Assembly (NCBI RefSeq): GCF_040939455.1
Contig: NC_134116.1
Span: 74,603,900 to 74,667,899, forward strand
Reading direction: 5' to 3'
Origin: Microcebus murinus
Lineage: Eukaryota; Chordata; Mammalia; Primates; Cheirogaleidae
DNA: 64,000 nucleotides
The stretch's first letter is position 1. Each line of letters begins with the position of its first letter. The notes below the pieces were generated by a model. It worked only from the letters and a program-made list of their open reading frames with translations. It had not been told where the DNA came from and made no database searches. Below, piece by piece: positions 1 through 12,095 of this stretch. The position numbers were made by a program, and so were the translations under genes.

Positions 1-1770
1 CTCTGCGGATGGGACAAGGGCATTTTAAAGTTGCACAGGAGAGTCTAAGGCCTACTCTGGTGAAGATCCACTAAGGGAAGCATCAAGACAGTTTGTTGCA
101 CTGGTCAGGCCCCAGTGAGGGTCTGTGACAGGTAGGAGGCCGGGCCAGGTGTGCCGTCCCTTTGCAGGGCTCCTGGAGCACAGCTGTCCCCTGGCACTGG
201 CAGCACCCAGACCCTCCCGGCTTGCACTGATGGTGCCTTGTTGTCCCTTGCTGCTCTCTCCAACTGAGCCATGAGCAATCTGAGTGTAGTGACAGTGTCG
301 TGTCCCTTTCTGTGTCCCCAGCAGGACCTTGGGCAGCTCTGGGTCCACCAAGGGAGCTCAGTGAGCATTTTCCAATTGATTTCAGTGAGCCAAGAAATGA
401 GGGGCCACCAGGAAACAGAGAGGGACAAGTGGGAAGTCCCCATTTCCTTACTCTTCTGGCAGCAGGGCATAGCGGGCAAAGTGAATTATTCTCAAAAGGC
501 TGTTATTTTGGATCAAAAAGGGAGACTTGGAAAATGCATATTTACAAATGTCCTTCTTTTAGTGTGAAAGGTTGCCATGGAGACCTGTGGCTGTGACACC
601 AATTTCTGGCTTAAGAGCATGGCAGGGCCTCTTGTATTAAGCCAGGTAGACCGCTGGGCTTGTGCTGCTGCAGCTGCTGCTGCTCGGTGGCACCTGCAGG
701 TGGCTGGGGACGAAGGGAGAGAAGTCCCTCAACACGGAAACTCTCCCAGCACTAAGGATGCTACGCTCTCTTTCAAAATGGGTAATTAGGCAAAGCAAGC
801 AGCATCTGCCTCCCTGAGATCAAATCCGCTTCATTTCAAAGCCTTCACATATGGGAGCCACCCCAACCCCAATCTGGCTCTGGCTGGCAGGACTTGGCCT
901 TCAGAGCACACAGTCTCAGTTCATCCTCCAGATTCCAGACATACGGGGGAGCTCCAGGGCCTTCATCCAGTGCCATGTCTGCTCAGAGAAACAACCCAAT
1001 TACCCAGACCACGGGCACTCCTGCTGCTTTGCAGGAGACATCTGGGATACTAAGAGTTCCTCGCCTCATTGCACGGAGCCCTCTCCTAACCGGGAAAGAC
1101 CGACACCAAACTCCGCCTGCCTGCACCTTCTCACTCGTGTGCCAAAGACAAAACAATACCATGGTTCAGAGATGGTGTCCTGGAAGAACATAGCTCTTTG
1201 TATTCCATAGGAATGCTCGGGGCTGATGGCAGCGTCCTTGAACAAGCCCTGACTGGGGATGGGCAGGTGAGTCTTACCTAGTGCCGTGCCATTTGACGGG
1301 CGGTAATACAGATTTCTCCAGGATAAGGACTGGGGTCTTTTATTTTGCTTTGGTTTCATATAGAAAACTGATTGGCTGGTAACCATGGCGAATGTCGCTC
1401 AGACCCTGACTCAACGTCTTTCCTTCCGAGACCATGAACTGGAATCTCAGTGTCTTTGAGGATGTGACATGTCTCCGTCTGTCCCCAAAATGTCCCTGCA
1501 CTATCAACGTGTGCACACGCTATTGGGATACAGCAAAGCAACTATCCCAGAGACTGCACCCTCAGGGCCTATTAATGCCTATTCTTGCAATGTTATACAA
1601 AAGCTCTTCCGCTTTCCTTCCAAAGCAGAAATTAAAGTAGATTAAGAGGTGCGTGGGTTGAGGACTAGCACGAAACGCTGAATTGATCCAAAAAGACGCA
1701 CGGGAAAAGCCTGGAAAGAAGTCTTAGCTCTAACCACTCCCTACCCTACCTCCCACTTACCGTAATGGTA
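1..1770. other. Unique non-coding DNA, no gene recognised
   Basis: Overlapping short frames occur on both strands (the longest is about 125 codons). None has a recognisable domain, a long codon-biased run or a signal peptide. No clear interspersed repeat is visible before the Alu tail that starts near 1771. Base composition is mixed, with few CpGs, as in ordinary intergenic or intronic primate DNA. Confidence 0.6.
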
Positions 1771-1810
1771 ACAACAGAGTGAGACCTTGTCTCAAAAAAA
1801 AAAAAAAAAA
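1771..1810 (+). repeat. Alu 3' tail fragment
   Basis: The segment 'acaacagagtgagacc' followed by 'ttgtctc' and 17 A residues is the last part of an Alu right arm plus its poly-A tail. The rest of the element is missing, so this is a truncated old SINE. Confidence 0.75.
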
Positions 1811-2215
1811 TTGTCACTGGCAGTACACTGTCACCACTGCTCCTTCCCTGCCCCTCCCCTCATGTCCCCACCCCAGAGTGTGCATTTTTACCCACCAGAT
1901 TTATTTATTCCTTTGTTTTGTTTTCTGTGGTTGCTGCTTTATCACATATATGATATATTCACCTACACAGTATATCGCTCAATTTTATTTTGTTTTTGAA
2001 CTTTATAAAAAGAGTACGATGGTCTGTGTAGTTTTCTGGGACTTGCCTTCTTCACCCGACGTTACCAGCCATTGTTACACCAATGTACCCACATCCAGTC
2101 AAGTGGATGACTATAACTCTAGTTCATTCATTTTCCATTTTTGCATAATACCCTGACATGTAAATATAGGGTATATGTATACTTTTCCCTAGTGTCGGGC
2201 ATTAAGGTTTTTTTT

Positions 2216-2930
2216 TAAATAAATTGCTTCGTTGAGATAAAATTCATATACCACGCAAGTCACCTATTTAAGGTGTACAATCCAATGGTTTTTAGTGTAT
2301 TCAGAGTAACCGCGATGACAATCAATTCTAGAGCATTTACAGCAGCCCAAGAAGAAATCTCTTGTATCTGTTAGCAGTTGCTCCCGACTCCTCCCCCGCT
2401 CCTGCAGCCCGAACAACCTACTTCCTGTCTAATCTACTTTCTGTCTCCATAGATTTGTCTGTTCTAGACATTTCATATAAACGGAATCATGCAACATGTG
2501 GCCCTTTGTGACTGGCTTCTTCACTCAACATTACGTTTTCAAGGTCTGTCCGTGTTGTCGGATATATTAATACTTCCCTTTATTTCCAGATAATCTCCCA
2601 CATTTTGTTTATCCATTAGTTTGTGGACATTTGGGATTTTTTTTTTTTTTTGTAGATTTTTGCGCTTACTAACACAGTGCTGTCAGGAGCACCCTGCCAC
2701 ATTATTCCCAGAGCACACGTGCAAGAGTTTCTCTAGAGTATATTCTGGGAGCTGCTGAAATACAAAAAGGGCAAATGATCAACCCTACTAGACAATGCCA
2801 ACTTGCTTCCCCAAACACTTTAACACTTTACACGCCCATCAGCAAAATAAGACATACCACTGGCCTACATTCTTGCTAATATATGGCATGGCCAGAATTT
2901 CTAGTTTTCGTACAGGTTTCTTACTTTTTT
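2216..2930 (-). repeat. L1M-family LINE-1 3' part, antisense
   Basis: Phrases typical of the 3' end of mammalian-wide L1M elements read in reverse complement. They include 'gtgtacaatccaatggtttt' near 2274, 'ctactttctgtctccataga' near 2434, 'ggaatcatgcaac' near 2483 and 'ttgtttatccattagtttgt' near 2605. The match then continues into degraded ORF2 3' sequence, for example the decayed equivalent of the gene end around 2700-2930. It is full of indels, including a T-run near 2640, and has no open frame. Confidence 0.85.
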
Positions 2931-3241
2931 TTTTTTTCCTCTAGTAGTCAAACCACTGTTCTGCACTTGACCCGTTGCCTGATAATGAGATTCTAATGGA
3001 GATCGGACAGAAGCGGCCGCTTGCCTGACGGCTGCTTCTGTAATTAGCAGCTCTTCTCTGTAATAATAGCTCTAGCTTTTGTGTCCTGACCCAGAATTCT
3101 GATGTTACTGTTTATAGTAATGTTTTTCCTTTCCAGATGTTCCATCTACTGCCTGGTCCCGGAGTCCCCAGTTCTGTCTCTTCCCAGGCATAGCAGAGAC
3201 GGGTTGTCCTGTGTCCTTGGTCCTGGTAATAAACACCCCCT

Positions 3242-3244
<3 letters not shown>

Positions 3245-3282
<38 letters not shown>
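3245..3282. repeat. (CA)n microsatellite
   Basis: About 19 uninterrupted CA units. It creates the spurious Thr/His-rich and Val/Cys-rich frames on the two strands here. Confidence 0.98.
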
Positions 3283-3283
<1 letters not shown>

Positions 3284-5990
3284 TAATATCCTGGGCCTCC
3301 AGCCCCATCCAGGCAGAAGAATGACAGTAAGCAGGAAGCCGCTTCAGTGGGTTCTAACCCAGAGAGAAAAACCCCACTCTTCATTAGAACAGCTCACCGG
3401 GTGACTGCCGGGAAATGAGGCCCTCTCCGGGGTTGCTGTTCCAGCGTCCACCAGTTCCCAGATCATCAGATTCCAGCTACGGTGAATGTGGCTGTAATTC
3501 CCATGCACTGAATTCTCTCCAGAATCTCGTTTTATTTACTTACTGTCTTTGCCATTAATTAAATTTCGATAGCATTTTCCCTCCAGAGGGCTCTACAAAT
3601 AACTTCTACAATAAACACTTCATAAAAAGACTAACTCTGAAAGTCAGCGGAGACAAAAGAAGCAGGAGAGAGAGAACCAGGAACAAAAGAACTTGGGTGT
3701 GTGTATGTGAGATTTTAGGATGGCGGTGGACAAGGAGATACTTGAGGTCCAGATGTCCCTGGAGGAGGGATGTGTGGTCAGCAGACCCCTCCCGCCCTCA
3801 GCACCTTCAGGGTGGGCCCAGCTGCAGAGGCCACCTGGCCTGTGACAGCTTCTGCAGAGGTAGCACAGCTCTCTCGGTTTGTGGTGATACGTTATAGACT
3901 TGTAAGTGTGGGGTGAATTCATGGGACTTATGAGCAAACACATCAATATTTGAAAATGCTGGTGATTAATTGCCTTTTTTTAAGAAACTGTGCCTTCACT
4001 TGTAAGCTGGGAAAGTCACTAGGATAACTGTTTGGGAAAAGATTACAACTGTGTGGCTTTTGGGATGCTAGCACTTGCATCATGAGTTCTATGTGTCTTG
4101 TTCACAATGTCTTTTTATTAAAAATCCAACCAAAAAACCAGAGAAATCTCCATTATGAAAAAAGAAAATCACCCAGAAAAGTCCATAATTTTATTGGGAA
4201 GCTAAGTCCATCCATTGAAAGCAATTAGAAAGTTCGAGAAAATAAGCAACAAATAAGCAATAAGGGCAAAAGCTGTGCTGTGAAGGTGGGAGCAGGTTTG
4301 GGACCCCGTGGCAGTGTGGGAAGAGGCAGGACAGTATGGGCAGGAGGCACTCGCAGTGGATAGAGCCTGCTCAGGGACTCGGACAGGAAGTGGAACTTGG
4401 TGAAGATTTAGGAAAAAGGACGGGAAGACTTTGAGTGGGCTGGAAAGTGGGAGAGAGCCTCCCAGGAAGGGGTCACGACGTGGGCAAAGGCGCAGATGGA
4501 GGAGCCTCAGGTGGGCAAATAAGAAGCGTGGGGCAGCAGGTGCCCACGGGGAAACCAAGGCCCAGGCCGTGGGGCCGTGGGAGGCAGGGCTGCCACGCAG
4601 GGGAAGGAGGATGCCGAGTGGTCTCTGCTCTCACCCAAATCAGTTCCTCCACTCGCTTTTCACCCGGTCTCAGGCGGCCTCCACGCCATCAGTAGAGATT
4701 CGCTCCTTAGTGGGTGAAGATGTTCTGTTCTTCCCAGGATCCTCAGTCAAACTTCAAATGAGTCCTCAGAGGAGGGGCAATCTGCTAATACCTCACCAGG
4801 GATATTTTCTGAGAAGCCTGAAGGCCTTCTTAGGGTAAGGGTAGAGACAGGAGGAGAGAAAGTGGAAAATTTCAATTCAGCCACAGCCTGCCGTTGCTTT
4901 GATGTGGGGGTTTGTGCAAGGCTTTAAGATGGAAAGAGAGCAACAAGGGGACCTGCGATTGACATGCGTAGACTGACACCAATCGGAGGAGCAGAGGCGA
5001 GAGTTAAGGAGCTTCATAGGAAATATTCCAGTTGGGGCCGCAGGGCCTGAGAAGTAAGAGGACTTGTGCAAACACATGGTGAACAAATGAATGAGCAAAT
5101 GAATGAGGACACACAGGCTAGAAAGCAGGCAATCCCCCCTAAAGGACTTTTCTACTATTACTACAGTGATGCACAGTATTTTTTTTAAGTCAGGCCTCCT
5201 TTACGGACCTGATCAAGTGTATAAATTCCCCTCCTCAGAAAAATGCACATGTGCAAATGCAAATAATTTTGCAATAATTTTCAGAGGATTTAGAGACCCT
5301 TTGTCCCCAATCCCCCAAGGGAACAGTCCATGGAACTCTCCTGACTATCTTCGAACATCTATAGGAATGTGGGGTGAGAGACTTTCCCATATGATTCTCC
5401 TATAGGGAAACATTGGGACAAAGAGAGGAATTGGGGGTCCTATATGCATGTAACAGGCGTCGATTGCTCTGGAACACTTGGGGAAATCAGGGTCCCCACC
5501 TGCTAGCTTGGCTGGAAAACCACTATCAATCATGGCCCCCTTCCATTCCAAGAGCGTATAAAAGTCCAGAGTATTAGGGTGTTACATCCTGCTATTTGTG
5601 TCCCGGAAATCACCTTGGTTGCGGCTACTCACCCTCAGGGACTGTGCCCTGGACTCCTGGCTGGGACTTCAGTGGCTGGCTCCCCATGGCTGTCCCTGCC
5701 TGCGGTCGGGGACAAGGGCCCTGGGGGACCTGCAGCCCACTGTGCCCTGTCCCACCTCTGAATCCCAACTACCTCCTTCCAGGTTGGACAACTCTCCTTT
5801 TCACTTTCTCTACCTCATTCTTTCCCTCTGGAAAAAGTCCGGCTGGTTCCCTGCAAAGGTCTGCATTTTCAACTGTGCCCACCTACTCCTGTTTGGGCCC
5901 CAGGCACCCATCAACCGTTTCCCCTCATTTTACCATCAACTTCCACAGCGCAAGGTGTTGCTTCCACCCGGGGCGGGGAGATTTTGGACC
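3283..5990. other. Non-coding DNA, no gene recognised
   Basis: No coding region is supported. The stretch from about 4260 to 4600 is GA-rich and includes wording such as 'gacgtgggcaaaggcgcag'. That resembles a very old mammalian interspersed repeat, but I could not name it. A good TATA-like string (gcgtataaaagtcc) lies at about 5553-5566 without other promoter support. An imperfect inverted repeat is present at 5299-5423. Confidence 0.5.
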
Positions 5991-5992
5991 AG

Positions 5993-6260
5993 GGCTGTCC
6001 AATAAAAGTATTATGCCAGCCTCACATTTCACATTAAGTTTCTAGTGACTGCATTAAAGAACAGAAACAGTAAAATGAATTTAAATGACATCTTGTTGGA
6101 CCTAATACACCCACAATATTATCATTTCTAAACATGGGATCAATATACAAAATGACTAATGAGATAGTTGGCTTTCTTTTTTTACACACTAAGTCTTTAA
6201 AATCTGGTGTAGGTTTATGCCGACAGCACATCTCAGTTTGAAGTAGACACGGTTCACACG
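5993..6260 (+). repeat. Old DNA-transposon-like repeat (hAT-type MER element, name uncertain)
   Basis: It begins 'gggctgtccaataaaagtat' and runs through 'atattatcatttctaaacat', 'actaatgagatag', 'actaagtctttaaaatctgg' and 'acagcacatctcagttt'. This is the order of phrases in an abundant mammalian non-autonomous DNA repeat whose other end reads 'agccacatgtggct'. A second, oppositely oriented copy of that other end is at 63170-63325. I recognise the repeat from memory but do not trust a family name. Confidence 0.7.
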
Positions 6261-6675
6261 CTGGAGTCCTGCACGTGGCTGACCCACCAGGCACAGCCAT
6301 GCGTCCTGAGCACGGCTGTGTGTGTGTGTGGGGGGGTGTCACTGGAAAGGGGAGATATTCATTTCGGTTATAAAAGGCCAAAGCACTTGGAACAAAACTC
6401 AAGGTCGTTTCTCAATGGGTTGTTGCGTGACATTAAATTACTAATAAACCACCTAATTCTTAAGAATAATCCTGGGCCACGAGAAAGTCAACTCTGGGAA
6501 AATGGAGAAATGAAATAGAAAAGGGGTAGGAGAGCAAGTATCAGAAGCGTGAGACTCCGTGTTCCCCTGCGTCTCAGCTGTGCGTGGGCGAGCCTGGAAA
6601 ACCGATGTGGACACCACCCTCTCCTCTGCTCCCTCCACGGGGGGTCGAGACCCCGGGTGAGTTCTGGTGGCCCCA

Positions 6676-6850
6676 GCGTGGCTCTCACACTTGGCTGCAC
6701 CTCAGAACCCCCGGAGAGTTAAAGACTTACTGATTCCAAAAGTGCTCCACCCGCTGAAGTCGGTAACTGCGCTGTGGTTCTGTAGGAGATAGTCCTCAAG
6801 CAATTACACACTGACCTATTTAGGGACCACAACGTCACTGGCCTTCAAAT
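6676..6850. repeat. MER5-like hAT-Charlie fragment, degraded
   Basis: The string 'gtggctctcacacttggctg', followed by 'cacctcagaac' and 'ggagagtta', resembles the MER5A terminal segment (ggttctcaaacttggctgca, then attagaatcacctggggagc). The rest is too diverged to delimit. More MER5-like wording reappears after the L1 tail near 7055-7130, so the L1 fragment may have split the element. Confidence 0.4.
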
Positions 6851-6854
6851 GGTT

Positions 6855-7052
6855 CAGAAAAAAGTTTTTTTTAATATTATGTGTGTGTGCGCATGCACAT
6901 ATGGAAAGAGAGAAAAAGGATAAAGCAAATAGGTTAAAATGTTCACAGTCAGTATAAAGGACATATAGGCATGCTCTGTATTAATCTTATTCTTGCAACT
7001 TTTCAATAAGTTTGAAATTATTTCCAAATAAGCTTTATAAATTTTTTTAAAC
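6855..7052 (+). repeat. L1M 3' end fragment
   Basis: The segment 'attcttgcaacttttcaata' followed by 'agtttgaaattatttccaaa' near 6990-7030 is the classical L1M 3' untranslated tail, followed by an A/T-rich end. It contains a short interrupted GT/CA tract near 6880. There is no coding capacity. Confidence 0.75.
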
Positions 7053-7199
7053 GTGATTCCCAGAGGTTCTGGTTTCACTGGTCTGGGGGTTTTCAAACCC
7101 CCCCCCAGTGACTCAGAAGTGCCCCAGAGCTGGGACCCCCAGCTGCAAGGCTGAGAGGCACCCGCTCCTCCCCCGCCTCCCTCTCCAGGTGCCTGGGCC

Positions 7200-10100
7200 C
7201 AGCCTGCACCCTGCTGTGAGCCATCTTGGGAATCAGCATCTTAGCTTAGGTGTTTCGTGCCTGCTGGGACAGGAAGTCATTTAGGGGTAAGCGTCCTCTT
7301 TAGAGAGCATTGCTGCTCTGAGGGTGTGTGGGGCGGACGCTACGTATTCATCATCCTCCCATTTACTGAAGGGCTGGACACACCATTGGAGCACGATCTG
7401 TCTAGCCTGTGACTGCTGCCACTTAGTGACTGCTCGGCTGTCTGGGATGCTTCCATCAGAGGTGGCCTGTTTGCTGGAAAGCGGTACCAGGGCTCACAGG
7501 CTGAGTGGTAACGTAATGATGACTTGGCACCTGTGCCTCTCTTTTCCTGGGGAGTGTGGGGGCGATAGGCGGGGTGAAGGGATCTGCCTTCCTCCTCCTG
7601 GAAAACAGAGAGGGAGCTGGGGTTGGGGAAGGGGCTGGGCTCAGGTGGTGACTCGAGCAAAAGCCCCAGAGGGACCCCTGCTCCAACTATGTTTGAGCTG
7701 AGAGCTGACTTGTGCCCCTTCCACTTTCAAGGATCAGAGATGCAGCCGGGCCTGGTCCATCCATCACTTCCCCTCACAGTCCCTTGAGCCCAGCAACATG
7801 CATTTGTGAGGCGAGAAGGGCAGCATGATGGAGCCTTCCTTTGAGGCCATCAGAAGCCCTAAGAGGCACTCACCTGGAGCTCATTAACACCTTTTAGAGT
7901 CGAGGCAGCTGTGGCTGACTCATCCAGTGTGTGTGGTCCACTAAGAGCCATCAGAGCTTTGTTGGCTGTGCGTCTGCCTCATCTTTTCAAGGCTGTGTTT
8001 GCGTGATGTGATTTTTGTCCCTAACCATTCTCAAAGCCATTGTCTTTACAAGACTGACTCTCCCTGCTCTATAAACTGGAGCAGGTCCCGGCTGGTCTTG
8101 GGTCAAGCTCCCAGAGGGCGGTGGAGGCCTTGTTTCTACTTCACCTTTGTATGTGCCACCCCCTACAGCGTAGGCACCCAGTAACTAATTGTGCTGGGAC
8201 CAGGGCAAACTTGGGAGCCGAGCAGGGACGCAGCACATCCGCCAGGTATGGGCAGGGGATGGAGGTCAGAGGAGACCCAGAGGAGCAGAGCCACAGGCCG
8301 GGTGCAAGGTGGGTATGAGCCGCAGGGGGGCAGGGTGTGGGGTCATCGCCAATCAAGAAACTGCAGAAAGCAGCCACACAGGGCTGGGTGAGACAGAGCC
8401 TGGACAGGCGGAGCAGTGAGCCGGGCAGGGGCGGGCGGGGAGCGGGCTGGAGAGATGAGGTACATAGGTGCTGGCTCCTTGGTGGCTCTCAGGGACGGCG
8501 GCATTCGGTTTCGCTGCCAACCCAAGCAGGTAAGCAGGCTTTTGACTATCGTAGGAGAAAAGGTTAGACTTTAGGGGAGGCCTGCGCCAAATCCCGTGGA
8601 CTAGCTGGGAGAACTTGCACAAGAACTTAAGGCCTTTTCCTATTTACCTATAAAATTGCTTTCAAGGGTGATAAAGTTCTAACAGATCTGGCGCCCTTTG
8701 CTACCAAATCACTCACTGTCTTTTTACTGTCCTCTAGAGTCCTCTCAAATGCAAACTCTCTGGGGACTGGGGGTGCAGGAGCTGGCCCAGGTGCCTAACG
8801 CTGCAAGGCCATGTCTGGGCCAGGGGACAGAGTGGGCTTCTAGGAGGGAGCTCAGCAGCCCGGCTCACTGGAGGGTGTCCCGGGTCTGGCTGTCACCCGC
8901 AAGGCGGCTGCTGTGTCTGGTTGGCCCTGGGCAGCCTGAGGATGAGGAAGACATTCCCCAAAGCCCAGAGAGCCTGGGGTGGTCCCAGAGCAGACCTCCG
9001 AAGGGCTCACAGTGCCTCTCCTGTTTCTTTGGCCTCATCTTTGCACTAGAGGTGCGTTCTAAGGCCCTCCTGACTCAAGGCACGTTGGCCCCTTTGTTCC
9101 TACTTGGGATCTATAGCTCATACTTATCTCTACTTCTCGGAGGGTTGCAGTCTGACCTACGTCCCATGTCCACACCGTCCCTGGAGCAATCCTGTTGTGA
9201 GAACTGTTTGGTGGAAACGAAGCCCAAGAGCAGGGAGGCCGTGCCAGGTCAGCCCTCCGCCCTCTCCCTGCGGCAGGTAGGGAGGGGCAGGTGAGGGGCC
9301 GCTTTGGCAGAGGGTGAGGTGAGGGGATGTGGGCTGCCTGCATGCAGCCTTGGCTTGGGCCCAGGTTTTAAGGATGAGGTGGGACCATCCCTGCGAATGA
9401 GCGGGCACCAGGCCCAGTGGGTGTCCTGGCGTGACCACGGCAGCTGGGCCCAGGTTGTCTCTCAAGACCGAGAAGCAACATTTATTCTATGTCCTGCGCC
9501 TTTTGGCACTTGTCTCTTACTTGCCTGTGACACCGTCTGCAATAACCTCATGCATGTTGGCGAGTCTGTAAGCGCCTTTCGGACAGGAGCCAACAGTGCT
9601 TTCCTTTCCCGAGCCCCAAAGTGCGTAGGGCCGCATTGGGCCTGCAGCAGGTGCCCGGCAAAATGGCACTTTCTAAACTGTGCCGCCTCGAACGTGATGC
9701 GCCTCTGACCATTTTTAGAGCTTTGCGGCGAAGCGTCAGGGCAAGGGGGAGGGGCCCACAGGGGTCCAGGCTTGTTGGGGCAGGAGACGGGAGAAAGACC
9801 AGAAAAACAGTATTTTTCTCCTTGCTTTGGGACGAGTATCGAGTAGGGGCAGCGTCATTGTTTGCAGTTTATTTAAAGACAATTCGCAGGCAAGAGCCCC
9901 AACTGTACCGTTTCCCCAAGTCATGTGCGCCCCTGCTTCCTTTCTTGTGTTCCTCTTTTCCCTCCTGGGCAACGTTCCGACTGCTTTGCAGTGTCAGGAG
10001 GCAGCGCGCTCTGCGTCTTGGGCTGCCCTGAGCGTGGAGCTGGGGGGCCTCCCCCCTCCTCAAGGAAATCCATCTCTCCTGTCCACATCCTGGAGCTAAC

Positions 10101-10300
10101 TAAATGTCCATTTAGCGCAGGATCAATCTGCCTGCCCTGTGATCGCCTCTGCTCTCCAAAGTCGACTGGAATATTTAAAGCAGGGGTGTCTCAAAGGACC
10201 GGGGAGGAATTGACGGAACAGTCTTAATAAAGTCTCCTTCTCCTCCTCGTTATTTCCCCAAGGTGCTGAAGCCTGGCTGTGGTCTGATTTCGTTCCTGCT
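7200..10300. other. GC-rich, repeat-poor non-coding DNA
   Basis: This block has long overlapping frames on both strands, including a 198-codon frame at 8698-9294. None shows a domain, and its GC-richness favours chance frames. A faint L2-like 3' end may sit at about 8060-8185. I found no splice-bounded exon here that I would defend. Confidence 0.5.
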
Positions 10301-10309
10301 GCTATTGAT

Positions 10310-10830
10310 CCTCTGGCTCGGCAGTGTCTCCTGAGCTCCTGAGCCGAAGCGCGTTGTCCCTCTCGCCTGCCCCTCACTGGCTGAGCCGCCCCACTCGGGC
10401 AGATCTCACTGGGGCAATAGCGTGGCTCTTATCGAACTTCCTCCGCTCCCTCGTTCTCCTCTGATGGATCCGAGTCGTCGGTGACGAAGGAACTTGTTTT
10501 TCACCGGTAGAAACCCGAGCTGCTGGTCCCCGGCACAGAAGGAGCGGGAAGCAGCAGAGTGAAATTACAACCCGCGGGCAGTTAGCATCGGAGCTCTCCG
10601 GCAGTGAGCACACACCGTGTTATGAATAATAAAACCGGATCCTCGTAACTAACTCTCTCTCTCTCAGGGGCGCAGAGCAGGTTGCCAGCACGATCGCATC
10701 CATCCTCACAATGCTGACCCGAGGCGGGCAGGCGGCTCCGGCGTGCTCCGTGGGCTGCCCCAGCCCCCGCGTGCAGGGCTGGGTGTGGACCGCTCCTCTC
10801 CTCGCACCCCCTGCACGCCCCGTCTCTGCA
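10310..10830. promoter_or_regulatory. CpG-island-like segment
   Basis: By hand count there are about 40 CpG dinucleotides in roughly 510 bp. GC is near 60%, giving an observed/expected ratio of roughly 0.8-0.9, while most of the window is CpG-poor. Clusters include 'gccgaagcgcg' near 10343, 'ccgagtcgtcggtgacg' near 10469, and the string of CpGs at 10722-10770. No TATA box or known gene is attached. It could be an unmethylated promoter of an unrecognised transcript, an orphan CpG island acting as an enhancer, or a GC-rich coincidence. Counts were made by eye and are approximate. Confidence 0.6.
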
Positions 10831-10839
10831 GCACTTGGC

Positions 10840-11990
10840 GGAGCAAGCCCTTGCCCTTCTTAGTGTTGCCTTTATCAAAAGCATGCTGTGTGGGTGGAGA
10901 TAATTAGGAATATTAAAATGTCTTGCTTCACCACGTGAGAAAGAGGTAAGGAAATGTTTCCCGGGGATGTATCTCAAGGGGATTAGAGCACTGCCGTCTA
11001 ACCGCACGCTGGCCATCTGCTCCTGGGCTGCGGTTTCCTCTGCGCTCGGGCTACCCCGGCACCGAGCCTGCCATGTGCTGGGCGGGATCCAGCTGGGGAC
11101 AGTCCATCCAGCACTGCCTCCGGCGTCAGGGGACGCATGCCCAGACTGGGGCAGCCCGGACAGCAGGGGCACCTCGCAGATCAGCAACAAGGAAGCTCCT
11201 TTCCACCAGGGTTGAGCCAGAGCTCAGCAACTCTGCAGAACTGCGGTTCCTCTTTTTCTTCATCTCTCGCTTCCTCCCTGCCCGCTTACTCTCGGTGCCC
11301 TTCCTCCCAGCCCGTTCTCGCTGTAACTGGCCTCCTGGCTCCACCGAGTCCTCCCTTCTTTGCTCTTTCTCCTCTCAACGCTTTCCTTTCCATTTCTCTC
11401 TTCATCATTTTCACTTTTCTGGTCTGAGGCTGTACGAGAGGAGAAATGAATCCTGCAGTAACGAGGTGACCCCACTTACATGCAAAGCTCTGACCCTTTC
11501 AAACCGCTCTTGTTTGCCGATGTGTTGCACAGCCCCGATGAACAAGCCGGCGGCGGGTGGAGAGTGCCATCCTCTGAACACCCGGTGGGACGATTTCCGT
11601 GTTTCACGAGGGCCTTGGTCAGGTTTAGCGTGAACGATGTTTGATTATAATCATTTTACTTTTTTTGACACAAAACAAGTGGTTAAAGCTTGAATCAACT
11701 CCTCTCCCGATTGCTCAGTATTCCTGGGCAGGGTGTTTTTTTGCTTGTTTGTTTGTTGTTTGTTTGTGCTTATACTTATCTGCATATATTTTGGGATCCA
11801 ATAAATACCAAATCACAGAGTTCTCGAACTCTTTTTATTTTTCTTTTAATAATTCTTTTTATTTAATATATCAATACATCCCCACTGGAAATTTTTAAAA
11901 GAAACTTTCGTTTTTTCTGTTTAACCGTTACTATGCCCTTGATCCCCAATGTGCTCACTCCCGCAAATGCAGACACCGGAGGGAGAGTTT
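10840..11990. other. Non-coding flank of the CpG-rich segment
   Basis: The first part (10840-11200) stays moderately CpG-rich and contains AT-rich homeodomain-like motifs (taattagg near 10902). A pyrimidine-rich stretch follows at 11240-11410. A TTTG/GTTT-rich patch lies at about 11741-11769. From 11640 to 11940 the DNA is AT-rich and may hold an unidentified old repeat. No gene is supported. Confidence 0.5.
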
Positions 11991-11999
11991 CAAGAAGCA

Positions 12000-12095
12000 G
12001 GGACCTTGCTGGTCTTTCTGTCGCTGTAACCCAGCCCTAGCAAGGTGTCTGGCACGGAGTAGGGGCTAGAGAAACGTTGGTCGAATGAGTGAGTG
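12000..12095 (+). repeat. L2 LINE 3' end
   Basis: The order 'gcagggaccttgctggtc', 'ggtgtctggcacggagtag', then 'gtcgaatgagtgagtg' matches the usual L2 3' terminus. That terminus reads 'gcagggactgtgtctg', 'agtgcctggcacatagtagg', and a tail of 'gaatgaatgaatg'. Confidence 0.7.

Noticed and set aside
5553..5566. Good TATA-box string (gcgtataaaagtcc)
   Set aside because: Isolated match without CpG enrichment, an initiator or a downstream gene. Similar TATAAAAG strings occur by chance near 6370 and 16184.
8698..9294. 198-codon plus-strand frame
   Set aside because: GC-rich context; a competing minus-strand frame covers its 3' part; no recognisable domain or splice support.
10582..11190. 202-codon minus-strand frame over the CpG-rich segment
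   Set aside because: Stop codons are rare by chance in CpG-rich DNA; no domain, low-complexity Ala/Arg-rich composition.
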